From assembly GCA_000231825.2 (NCBI GenBank), contig JH720297.1, positions 175,553 through 239,552 of the forward strand: a stretch of DNA of 64,000 nucleotides, written 5' to 3'. Shown one piece after another: positions 44,801 through 55,733 of the stretch. This DNA comes from Tetrahymena elliotti 4EA (lineage: Eukaryota > Ciliophora > Oligohymenophorea > Hymenostomatida > Tetrahymenidae). The first letter of the stretch is position 1; each line of letters starts with the position of its first letter. The notes below the pieces were generated by a model. That model searched no databases. It saw only the letters and a list, made by a program, of their open reading frames with translations, and had not been told where the DNA came from. Both the position numbers and the translations under genes were made by a program.

Positions 44801-45410
44801 TTTTGCTACAAAACATAAAAGTAAAACCAAATATAAATGTCAGGATTTCATATACCTGCTAACCAATATGAAAAAGAAAGAATTTAAAAAAACACAGGAG
44901 AAATCAGGTAATGGAAAAATGATTTTATTGACAGAGTTTTTGTTAGAGGAAGAACGTTCCCAGGGATAGAAGTTACACGGTAATTTATTATATATAGTTT
45001 AATGGTTTGTTTATAATTGATTAATATTGAAGACAAAAAACTAAAAGGAGTATTATGATGCAAACAAAAATTAAAAAAGAAGTTATTTATTTTTTTCTTA
45101 TTGGGGAGATTATTTTTTAATTTACAATAGTTGCTTCGGTAATGACATAGCAAAGATGATTGGAGTGACTAATGAACCTGATATTTATTATCACGAAATC
45201 AGTAAGCAAAATGATGCTTTTCTGTTATTAACAACTCCTAATTTTTTTGATTACATTTCATATGAAGAAGTATACTAAATACTAAATTCATTTAATTAAA
45301 AGACTGTAAAAAAGGCTTAAGAATTACTTTAAAAGAGAATAAAAAATTTATACTCTTAAGAAATTGAAGTGATAAATGACTTAGCTTTCATTGTGTATTA
45401 CTTCTTCTGA
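41845..45410 (+). CDS. PP2C-fold pseudophosphatase with long disordered N-terminus
   Basis: Exons: 41845-41872, 41936-42436, 42492-42797, 42878-43132, 43445-43482, 43539-44090, 44162-44223, [44224-44683 unresolved], 44684-44979 and 45131-45410. The first seven and the last two are phase-consistent. The protein starts MGSGSSSASK, a good N-myristoylation signal (Gly2, Ser6). About 370 Ser/Lys/Gln/Glu-rich residues follow. The C-terminal half is a PP2C (PPM) domain in the right order: LFSLFMGHGAYG (family VFDGHGG), SGASCTLVL and VAYVGNIQA (SGSTA, ANVGDSRA), KERIQKNTGEI, PGIEVTRCFGNDIAK (RSFGD), NEPDIY, FLLLTTPNFFDYIS (ATDGLWDVLS) and NDLAFIVYYF (DNITVIVV). The metal-binding Asp of DGHGG, ATDG and DN are replaced, so it should not be an active Mg/Mn phosphatase. 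A membrane-linked scaffold role is inference. Confidence 0.8.
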
Positions 45411-47423
45411 AAATTTTCATTTTTTTCAACATTTAAAAAGTCACTTAAGTTGAGATTTTATGCTAGTAAACTAATATATTTTCAAATTTATTTTAGTATA
45501 ATAAAATTTAAGAAATTTCATTTTTATTTGATGAAGCAGTTATTCAATCTTTGTGGTAAATATTAATTAAATCTTTCAATATTTTTTCATTATTTTTTTA
45601 AGAATTAAATCTAATTACAATATGTATCTTTGGTAGAAATTTTAAAGTATTCAATTTGTATTTTTCAGTTAGTATTTTTGTTTTTTTTCCTATATAAAAA
45701 ATCATTTTTTTAATTTTCAAATATTATTTTATGTATATTTTCAATATGAAAAACAAAATATGCTGAGAAATTTACAACTTTTCTTAGAATTAACCGATTT
45801 CGATATTTACAATAAAAATATACACATATAATTATCTAATTATTGTTAATAAACAATTAACCAAAATTATTTTAATAATTATGTTCATATATCTCTTATT
45901 GGTAATTAACTTTTTATTTTATCTTGCTAACAAGTCAAAAAACTCTTCAAAATATCTTCTTTAAAAAAATATTTTTTAACACTTCTTTAATTAACCATTA
46001 ATAAAGAATTTTTAAAAATTAATATGTTGACCTTATACGTATTCAAAATTTATTCAACAGCCGGGACCTTTAATTAATTAAAAACATACATACTCTACAC
46101 CACTAAAATATATCAAAAAGCTATTAAAAAAATCATGAAAAATGAGAAAAATAAAATTAATTTGATTTAAAATAAATTTAAAAAAATCTTAAGAATTTTA
46201 AGTAACATCAGGTAATTTTCTATTTATGCTATTATTTGTTTTGAAATTATTGCATTGAAATTATTTAAGAAATAAAAATTTAAATTAATAAAATTGTCAT
46301 GATGTTTAAATCTTTAGAAAAATTAATTTCATTCATAATTGATGCAAATTTATTGGCAATTTATAATTTAGAAATAAAATAAATTGAACAAATTTAATGG
46401 AAAATACATCTAGCACAATATTTAATAATTAAACAATCTATTAATGTTTGTTGAAAATTTCATATCTAGTTCTTATGCTTACTGTACTTTTTTAAGTAAT
46501 ACAGGAAATTTTTGAGAGAATAAGTAATTTTTTGTTAATAGAAATACTGAGCTTTTATAAATGCCATAGTATAGAAAGAAATTTATTTATATTGTTTCTG
46601 TTTGATAATTCTATTGAATTTCAATAATTCATTAAAAATGCACATATTATCTAAAAATTATTCATTTATTTATCTGTTAGAATTTTAAATAAGGAAAATT
46701 GACTACTATTTCATGACAAAAGTTATTGTACTTATCAATTTTTCAAAATATTATGTATTAAGGAAAACCAAGTTTATGTGCTGATGAATGAATTACATTT
46801 ATGCAAAAATATTTTTTTTACTTTATTTTAAATGCAATAAGATATCTGAGAGATTGGGGAATTTATATCTTTAAAAGATTAGAATAAACTTCAATTATAA
46901 AGAATATTTAAAAGATTATAAGACAGATAGAAGCTTTATATAGATTTTAGAAAAAAAAAGATATGTTTTTATATATATGTGAATGAAGGTAATAAGAAAT
47001 AAAGTAAAAAAGGTATATGAAGTATATTAATAAGATTATCAGTAAAATATTATGAAATTGTGAGGTTGAAAAAAATGAATGATATTCGTAAATGAAGATT
47101 GCAAACAATTTTAAAAATAGATCAATGGATAATTTTTTAATTAAAATATCTAATTAACTATATATGATGCATAAAATGAGAAAGATATTATTCAATACTC
47201 TACATATTTATTTGAAATAGAATTAAAATTTGTTTGATTGGCGGGCTTATTTATAACTCAATATTGCTTTTCTAACTAAGTGTTTATCAATTTATTAATG
47301 TTTGTATATATATGCATGTATCCATCTCTCAATTTAAGGATGAAGGAAATAAATCACTTTATTCATCTATAAAAATACTCTATATATTTAGACTTTATAA
47401 GTAAGATTTATCTTTATTAAAGA

Positions 47424-47463
47424 CCGATTGATAGATTGATCGATTAATAGATAGATAGATATA
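47424..47463. repeat. GATT/GATA simple repeat, copy 1
   Basis: CCGATTGATAGATTGAT followed by CGATTAATAGATAGATAGATA. A near copy lies about 390 nt downstream. Confidence 0.75.
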
Positions 47464-47817
47464 CTGATCTAGCATTAATAAAGAAAGGCCAACTAAGGAG
47501 AACTTTTTTCAACATGCAAATCAAGGTGAAGTTAATTTAATGTTCTTGTCGTAGTACAATTTGAATAAATAAATATTCTTGATAGAATGGTGTGTATATG
47601 AAACAATTTATGTCATACAGAATATAATAGCTTTAAATAAATAAGTAGTAAGCTTATGCTTTATGAATCTAATTCTTAATCCTGTATGCATTATTATATT
47701 AATCAAAAAATTTTAGTATATGTTGAAATAAATAGCTTTATTGTTTGTTTGCCCTTTAAAGATTTTGCTGGCTTTCTAGTAGAATTCAGGGAGCCAGAAA
47801 GAAAATCATAACGACTG

Positions 47818-47860
47818 AAAGATCGATTGATAGATTGATAAATAAATAGATAGATAGATA
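47818..47860. repeat. GATT/GATA simple repeat, copy 2
   Basis: GATCGATTGATAGATTGATA followed by AATAAATAGATAGATAGATA, matching copy 1 over most of its length. Confidence 0.75.
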
Positions 47861-48023
47861 TTTTAGAAACAAAATTTAGCAAATGCGAATTTAAAATTTG
47901 CGAGTTCTTTATTATTAGTATATATAACATTTTAATTTGGGTAGATTTTATTAGATGATGATTATTACAAAAGCGAAAGCGCATATTTTTAGGTCAAAAT
48001 AAGAAAATTCTAACCTCCTTCAT

Positions 48024-50171
48024 TCATTGGTAGTGAGCTTTCTTTTTCTCGTGGCGCTTGAGTTCGTCTATGTGTTTGATGTCAGAGAAACTTAAAAGAA
48101 GGAAATCTACCATCACAAAATGAGAGGAGAGGTCATTTGCTTTGCAGGTTTTAGCCCATTCATAGATAGGTCCTTTGAGGAAATATTGAAGGACTGGACC
48201 ATAGTTGGGATGAAGAATGAGCAAGCGCATTGAGTAGTGGTTGAAATTTTTAGAGTTGATATATCTTTTAAATTTTTTTATTATCTCTGCTAGGTTATCA
48301 CTCTCCTCAGACTTTGCGTTATTATACAAGTTGACTATGTTTTGGTTGACCTTGGGTGTATTTTTAAGTTCTGCTTCTAACACAAAGTTCTTGAAGGCGT
48401 TCATGATATTTTTGACAACATTCTTTTTGTTGCAGACCTTCATTTCTTCAATTTTTTTGAGAGTCTCTTCTTCGTCGGCTTGATGGTGTTATACCTCATG
48501 GTCATCTTCGTTTTAAATTGCAGCAGAAGTAGAAGTGTGAATATCGATAGATTGCTTCTAGCTAGGAGTGCTTAGCTCTTTGGTTTAAGGCATGACAGTC
48601 TCTTCTTCGTCTATCTATTCATCAGTTTTATCATCTTAGCTTTCTATCTTAACAAGATAATTTTTTTCCATGTTTTTTTTGTCTTGTTTTTTGGTTTTTG
48701 ATTTATCTGATTACTATTTTATCATAAAATTAATATATTAACTTCAAAATTTTAATTAATTATTTTGCTTTGATTTTATTTCAATTGCTAAATAAGGAAA
48801 CAAATTAATTGTCAAATAATCTGATTTGATTTCTGATTAAAGGATGTTTAATCAAAATTTTTAATTGTAAATTTTTATAGAGAAAAATTAAATATTAAAT
48901 TGCAATTAAATTTCAACTATTGTTACCTTTTTGCTTAAAGTAGTATTTGATCTGTTCTCAGTCATTCTCTAATTAAGTAACTCTTCAGTACCCAATTCAG
49001 TTTAATTTTATTTAATGATAATTTGAATTTTGGAGTTGCTTCTTTATAATATAAATTTATCTGTTGATCCGCAAGTTTCATTTTAGTATTAATTTTATTT
49101 TTCATTAGGTTGTTCTTAAAAGGATTTGTAGTATTGATAATAATTAAATTTGGTTTCTATTTCATTAGATTCAATAATATTTTAGAAATCACATTATCCT
49201 TCATTTTTAAAATTATTTTAATTTTAAATTGGAATTTCATCTTGTTATTCAAAACTTTATTCAAATTTTAATTCTTTATTTTAAGAACTGAAGTAAGGAT
49301 GAGGTATATTTTGAATGGCAATTTGACTTTCTTAATTTTTGAATTCAGTATTATTATTATTTATTATTAATTAATTTTGTAAATCAAAATTTTCAGGGTA
49401 TCCGTTAAGAATTCTTTGTTCGCATTCTTATGCTGAATGAAAATGAAGAGCGTTTATGTGATGGTTTCCTTCCTACTTTTTTTCAAAGGATTCATACTAA
49501 TCTTAGAGATTTTAATTGAAATTGGGGACTTCGATTTAATTTTAATTACTAATTTTAGGTTATAGGTTACTTTACTAATATTGATTACATTCTAAATTAC
49601 GAGATTAGTTTTCTTCAATCAAATAGTTTTTAATAATTCCATATTTATTTTCGCTGCTAACATAATCAGGTTCATATTTGCAGTAGTCATTAAAGAAGCT
49701 ATGATCTTACTCCTTTTGATACTACTCTGCAATAGGAGACATAATGTCATTATTTTCACTAAAATATTCTAAGTATTTATTCTTGATAATTTGCTTTTCT
49801 TCACCTTAATTTACTAAATTTTCATTATTCATATTATCGTTTAAAGTATTTGGGTTCTAAATAAAAATGCTGCTTGCTCTGCTTAATGATTCTTATTCAA
49901 AAAAATTATCCAAGTTATCATCTATGACTTAATCAAATTCAAACGATTAACTTGCAAAAAGAGAAGAGCGAGTGTCATTTTCATAACTAAAAAGAGTGGA
50001 GCATTTAGTACGGATATCACTTTCGAAGTGTTAAGAGTTAAAGAAGTTATTTGAGCTATCCTCGTTGAGGTAATGAGTGTTTTAATTGTTAGTGAGATTC
50101 TTGTTTACAGGCATAGGAGCTTAAGCTGGTTTTGAGTGATAGTTAGAGTAGTTGTTGGTGTGAAAGTACAT
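48024..50171 (-). CDS. Paralogue A: Gln/Asn-rich protein with unnamed conserved C-terminal domain
   Basis: Two exons (50171-48927 and 48713-48024; 213-nt phase-0 intron) give 644 residues. The first 415 residues are Asn/Gln/Ser/Tyr-rich and apparently disordered, starting MYFHTNNYSNYH. After the intron come a Lys-rich and an acidic stretch. The last 135 residues are a compact domain: CNKKNVVKNIMNAFKNFVL, KFKRYINSKNFNHYSMRLL, ILHPNYGPVLQYFLKGP and the tail DELKRHEKKKAHYQ. The same domain ends the gene at 55734-58881, with block identity high enough to be certain (NKKNVVKNIM, FKRYI, FNHYS, RLLILH, NYGP). I do not recognise the domain. It is helical-looking, with no enzyme motif. The pairing of a long disordered region with a small basic-ended domain suggests a regulatory or nucleic-acid role, which is a guess. 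Confidence 0.8.
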
Positions 50172-50752
50172 TTTAAAGAGAGTTTGCTTATATTAGTGTT
50201 AAATTAAGAAGTGTATGAGACTGAGTTAAATGAAAGGCGAGTGAAGTGTAGTAAGAGTGGAAGGTAGAAAGAGTGCTTGTTTAGTGAGTAAGATAAGTGT
50301 ATTTGATAGAAGATGCTTTAAGAGTGTGCTTTTCAATCAAAAAAGTATGGTTGAGAGATTCTGTTAAATATTTATTCAGAGAGTAATTTTATTTTTTTAG
50401 ATAAAATATTTGGTGAATCTAATGAATGTTTTATTTTATTTATTCTTAATAGATTTAATGTGAAGATTGAAGTAAAGATTTATAATTGCATAATAATATA
50501 GATACAAAGTTTGGCTGGTGATGTATTAAATTTTCAAATTATACAGAATTTAGTATTGGGGGATTAGTAAATTTTTAATGAAAAAGTCTTTATTAAAATA
50601 TCTATTTGTTATTGATTGAGAAAAATAGAAAAATTTATGCACTGATTGTAATCTTAATAAATAATGATTAGTGTCATAAATAAATATATCTATCAGTCTA
50701 TATTCTTTAATAATAAAGCATTAGTTAATCTTTTTTTAATCAGTACGCTGTT
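50172..50752. other. Non-coding gap; purine-rich leader of paralogue A
   Basis: 581 nt. The first 170 nt upstream of paralogue A are strikingly strand-biased, with repeated GAGTG/AAGTG words on the plus strand (CACTC/CACTT in the mRNA sense), unlike the surrounding AT-rich DNA. It is probably the 5' leader. No ORF. Confidence 0.5.
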
Positions 50753-51112
50753 TCAGTTTCTCAATTTACTTAAAATAATCGTTAATCCCTTTAATTAATG
50801 CTAAAAGTCTTTTAAAACCTGTATTTGTTCGATGCCGTACCATTGTCTATTATATTTTGTTCCAGTAACATTATAGACAATTTCTTCATATCCCTTTATT
50901 TTCAAATTCAAATTCAAATGTAATGTTTCATTTATGAATTCTTTTAACACTTACAAATACGATTTCTGCTCTTGATATGTTCTTTCATTTTCTTATCCAA
51001 AAAATTTTTCATTTTTTGATGAAATTCTTAAGTAGAAAAAATTAAACAAACGGAATACATTTTGATAGAATTCAATATTTTTTTTACAAAAGCAGTCAAC
51101 CTGCTAAAGCAT
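50753..51112 (-). CDS. Orphan ORF, 119 residues
   Basis: From ATG 51112-51110 to TGA 50755-50753 the frame is open with a protein-like composition: Cys near the start (MLQQVDCFCKKNIEFYQN), aromatic-rich helices (FRLFNFFYLRISS), and an amphipathic segment YQEQKSYLQVLKEFINETL. It ends with KYNRQWYGIEQIQVLKDF and KGLTIILSKLRN. Gln comes partly from TAA/TAG. No family is recognised. The frame extends upstream of this ATG without a stop, so it may be the last exon of a longer gene or a remnant of one. It is on the same strand as paralogue A, 581 nt upstream of it. Confidence 0.45.
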
Positions 51113-52138
51113 AATGCTACTTTTATAAAATATTTTAAATGATTATTCAATAGATTTTATTCACAAAATCTAGTATCAGTAAGCATAAGAATTAAACATA
51201 ATTTATTTTATAGATTGATAGATAATTTAGAATTTCAAGTATCTTGAATTCACACAAATCAATTAGTAAAAAGCACAATTACAAGTATACAAAAAATTAA
51301 GTACATAATATAAGTATTCTTCTATTTTTCATTTATTTTAAAATAGATAATTATTAGTAACTCTAGTAAATAAAAAATATAATTTTAAATATAAAGAATA
51401 CTTCTCTTAGCATCTGACCTCTTTGAGAATAAAAATTTTTAATTTACTCCTTAGAACTGTTAAAGCTTCAAACGAAACCTAATGTAACAACATAAAAAGA
51501 CTAAATAAATTCCAGCTTCAGGTAAACAGAAACAGAGCTAAAAAAATACAAAATTTTTGAATGGTTCTAAAGGGACTAGCATCTTTTAATTCTGATATAT
51601 TTTATACTTATATTGATATTTTCATAAACTTATCTTTAAAAATGAAAATATTGCCTTTGATAATATTGTAAATTAATGTGTTATTTTGAAAAAGTTAATT
51701 TTATCTTTTGAGGCACTTTAACTCTTTGATACTCTAAAAGATGAAGTCTAAGAGAACTCTCCACAAGCTAAATTATTATATGTCTTTTTTATAAAAGCTA
51801 TAGATACAGAAATATCTCAAAATATAAATATATCTGGGGAAGTATGTGTATAAAAATACTTCACTTTTATTCATTTATTCAATCAATTTTATTAATTAAA
51901 TAATTATTATTTTCTTAATAGAAATATTAATAAAATTATTTCTGAATAGCAAGGGACAAGCAAGCGATCAATCATAGATTGTATTCCAGAGACTAACTTA
52001 TTAATTTGCTACAATTTAATGATATTTAAATTTATAAAGACTTTGCACTTTCAAATTTTCAAATACTCTTTTTAGTTTAAATTTTTTTATATTACTAATC
52101 AATAATAAATGGAGAGGTTAAAATGAAAATATCAATTT

Positions 52139-52263
52139 ATACCCCGGCAAAGTATCTCTTGGTGATACTTTCAAGTATTAAAAACTGTAGTTAGATATGG
52201 CTCCTATCAACCAAACTAAGTGCTTTGGGTATTAGAGCATTGGCGATAGTATTAACACGCCAA
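52139..52263. ncRNA. Candidate structured RNA
   Basis: A G+C-richer island in very AT-rich DNA that can form several perfect stems: AAAGTATC (52149-52156) with GATACTTT (52164-52171) around a 7-nt loop; CCAAA (52211-52215) with TTTGG (52224-52228); TTGGCG (52240-52245) with CGCCAA (52258-52263). A possible closing stem is ATACCC (52139-52144) with GGGTAT (52227-52232), which partly competes with the second. No protein frame is supported here. It does not match tRNA, U1-U6, telomerase RNA or SRP RNA motifs as I know them. The strand is undetermined. Confidence 0.35.
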
Positions 52264-53756
52264 TAAATAAAAGAAATAGACATTTTGTAATAAAGTTAAA
52301 TAGAAAAATAAATACTGTTCTTGAATTATTCTGCTTAAAAATTGTAAGGAAAAGTTTTAAAAATAAAATGTAATTTAAAATGGCAAAAGGGATAAATTTA
52401 TTATTTTCTATTCTATTAATAAATGTATTTTATTTACAATGAAATGTAAGATAATCTATTACAAATGTATCATTCGAATAAAATTTGAAAATGAAAAAAT
52501 AAATATTTGGTAAAAAATATCTTTTTGAGTGTATTTTTAAAATTTACAAAATGTCATTCTATCTTTTTTATGATCAGTAACGAAGTTTATGTTTTTTATT
52601 TAATATTCTTATACTATGTCACTCAATAATTGGCAACGGCTATGCATATGAAGGCATTTTAGTTTAATAAGTGAAAATAAAATAAACAATGATTAATAGA
52701 GATGAGTAAATTTTTGAGAGATTTTTCAGAAATTAGAGAAACCTAATCATAAACCTCAATTAATTAAGTGTAATGTAAATAGTTGTTAATTGTATGTAAA
52801 AATACTACAACTAGTCTAAATTAGGTAGTTGCAGACAAACGTTCAAAGTTTTGTAATTATGTATTTGTAAACTAAATGATTACTTTATTTATATGGGATT
52901 TAGTATAAAACACAAGAGATAGATATTACAAGCAAAATAAGGTTGAAACTCCTAATTAAAAACAATTTGGTTATTGATAAATGAAATTTTAATTACAATC
53001 AATTAGTCAGAGTATCTCTATCAGAGTTTAACAGAGAGGAGGCTTTAAATGAATGAATAAATGTATTGTAAATATTATTAATTAATTATTAATAGTGAGC
53101 AAATTTTGCTTTTATAATTTTTGCTATTCCTTATTCTTTATTCCTTTAAATAGAAATTTCATTCATTCTGCTCTATTTAATAAAAATTTTTCTTTCTTTG
53201 CTTTATTGTTATTTACAATAGAAGAGGAAAATTTCATCTTTTCCTCATGATTTTCTCTATAATAAACCACCTTAAAATTTTTTCGACTCCAACGCACAAA
53301 AACATGGTAGAAACAAATTTTAATACGACACTATCAAGTGCTAGTAAAATTTTTATTTCAATTTAATTGTTTTTTGGAGAAGAAAAATATAAATTTAATT
53401 TCATTTAAAATTTGTTGAATAGAGACTGGAAAATAAAACTAAAAGTAAGCTTAGATTTTATCTACTTTAATTAAATGTAATCGATTTTAAATAAATCTAG
53501 CCAAAGTGCTGAAAATAATCTTTTTTGCTTAATTAGAAATGTACGCAAACTGGTTGATTTTTGGATGATTTACAAATTTAATCTAATTGATCGGAATTAG
53601 ATTTTTGTTAAGGTTATACATAATTTAATCAAGCGGGTAGGGTAAAATTGATCATAGAGGGAAATTGACGAGCTGATTTTAATTTAATAAAAAAATGGCA
53701 GAGAATCAAACAAAAAAATTTTTTATTTCTGATTATCATAAAGAAAATTTATTAAA

Positions 53757-53951
53757 ATGATTGACATCTTGTTCTAATCACACTCAGAAAGGTATTCTGA
53801 AGCTCTATACTGCACCATCTTTCAAGTAGGTATTTTGAGATAAGAAATCTTTTCATTAAATTTCAATAAAATTATCCCTTTATAATTTTAAATTAAACGA
53901 AATAGAAGAAATTTTGATAGAAATTATTAAGGAAGATTTATAAAAGGTTGA
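53757..53951 (+). CDS. Possible short ORF or exon, 64 residues
   Basis: The frame starts MIDILFQSHSERYSEALYC, then TIFQVGILRQEIFSL, and ends NYQGRFIKG before TGA. The first 75 nt are clearly less AT-rich than the surroundings, as exons here are. It may be the first exon of a small gene (GT at CAA|GTAGGT) or a relic. No family is recognised and no second exon was found. Confidence 0.25.
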
Positions 53952-55560
53952 CGCTTTTTTTTTTTTACTTACTTATCACAGTAATCTTTTGACATTCCCA
54001 AAAATTTAATTAAAAATCCATCAGATACGATTTGAATTTTTGAATAGTACTTGATAATTAACAATAATTTACTGTGGAATTTTCTTCCCTTATTGAAGCT
54101 TAGTATTTAGTATGTTAGAAAGACCTAAAATCTTAATAATATCCTATCAATTTTAAATTTAATTTAAAAGTATATATTTATGACATCATTTTTCCATTTC
54201 AATATAGAATCATCTTCTCTTTTTAATACCAACTTAAAAAGTTGTCATTATTAAGGGATAGTATCTAAATAAAACAAGACATTTTAATTTCAAATATTAA
54301 AGACTGATACATCATATCTTAGTTTTAAATTTCAAATAAACATGTTCAAAAAATAAACCTTCATATTTTGATAATTTTTTAGCAAAACAGGAGAAAGTTA
54401 ATTCACAATTATTTAAACCTGTTTAAAAAATAGAAATTATATTACATATCTTCACATGAAATGAGTATAAAAATATCTTTGTTAACCATTTTTATTCTTT
54501 ACATCTATTATTATAATGAGCAATTTAAAAATTTAAAATAGGCAAGAAGTAAAGCAAAAAAATAAAAATTAATGGTGATTATTAAGACAAATATAAATTC
54601 TATTTAAAGCCTTATTATTTAATACGCACTAATTTTATGCCTATGCGATCATTTTAATTTAGCCCCTTCTTCCTTCTTGCATTTCCCTAAAAGTCTGTTA
54701 AAAAAACAAAAAAATTGTTTGAGAATAAAATAAATTTTTTAGAATTACTTGAAAGGGAAGTATAAATAAGGTAAAAGTATGATGCAGGTATAGATATATA
54801 AATACGTAAAATTGAAGGTAATAGGTAATAGATAGGTTAATTATATGAATCTGTATTTTATATTAGAATTTGATATAGATATTTTGTATTATGATATTTA
54901 TTTTGATACTTGTTGATTGTTTTTAGATAAGTGATGATTTTTTAACAACTCCTGATTATTTAAATAACATTGTTTTAATCATTAATTGATTGATATCTTA
55001 GGAGCAGGTTTACATTTTCCAAAATACTAACCTGGACATAAATAGATGTATCAGTTTTTATTATTTGCCATTCCACATCATAACAAGGATTATCAATAGG
55101 CTGAATCCCTACTTACATAGTTGCCAAACAATTGTGTGGTTCTTAATAAAATAATTATTGATAGATAAATAAATAGGGTTATTCATTATTGAATTTTCTT
55201 TGTTATGAATCAAAAAATCAATTCGGGATGAATTTACTTTAAATTCATAGGTAAGCAAATAGATCTAATAAATTTATCACATGAATTACCGTTCATGCTA
55301 ATTCAGGAATTGAGTCAATTTAATATTATTTATTTTATTTTTAAAGATGGTTTTGATTTATTTATTATTGTGAATTAATTAGTCATAGATAGATAGTATT
55401 TGAATGACAAAAATTTATTTTTAAATTTTGGGATTAACTTTTGCGAATTTCGTGATTTTGTGTTAGTAATAATTAACTCTTTACTAAGCAGGAAAAAATT
55501 ATTACTTATTTTGCTATTCAAATTGGAGTAATTGTTTATTTTAAATTAATTATGCATGAA

Positions 55561-55576
55561 TATTATTATTATTATT
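55561..55576. repeat. TAT trinucleotide microsatellite
   Basis: Five tandem TAT units, close to the 3' end of paralogue B. Confidence 0.8.
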
Positions 55577-55733
55577 CATATGAGGTAAAATCGTTCTTTG
55601 AATTATAGATAGCATCATTTTATTTATTTAATTAATTTAATGAGTCGAGCATTATATTTATTTCATTTGTTGCCTTGCCTTTACAATTCATCATGCTCAT
55701 CAAAGCAACAATATGAAAATTCAAAATTTTCTC

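Larger units (their letters stand above)
45411..48023. other. Non-coding gap with GATT/GATA short repeats
   Basis: 2.6 kb between convergent genes. It contains two copies of a short GATTGATAGATTGAT...ATAGATAGATAGATAT element (47424-47463 and 47818-47860) and otherwise only AT-rich sequence. Confidence 0.6.
51113..55733. other. Gene-poor gap
   Basis: 4.6 kb with no confident protein gene. It contains a structured RNA candidate at 52139-52263, a 64-codon possible ORF at 53757-53951 and a TAT microsatellite at 55561-55576. The rest is AT-rich without recognisable content. Confidence 0.55.

Noticed and set aside
47703..47984. Minus-strand 93-codon frame
   Set aside because: Overlaps the GATA simple repeat; composition explained by the repeat and AT-rich DNA.
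52139..52263. Telomerase RNA gene
   Set aside because: Starts ATACCCC like the Tetrahymena RNA but lacks the CAACCCCAA template and the later conserved parts.
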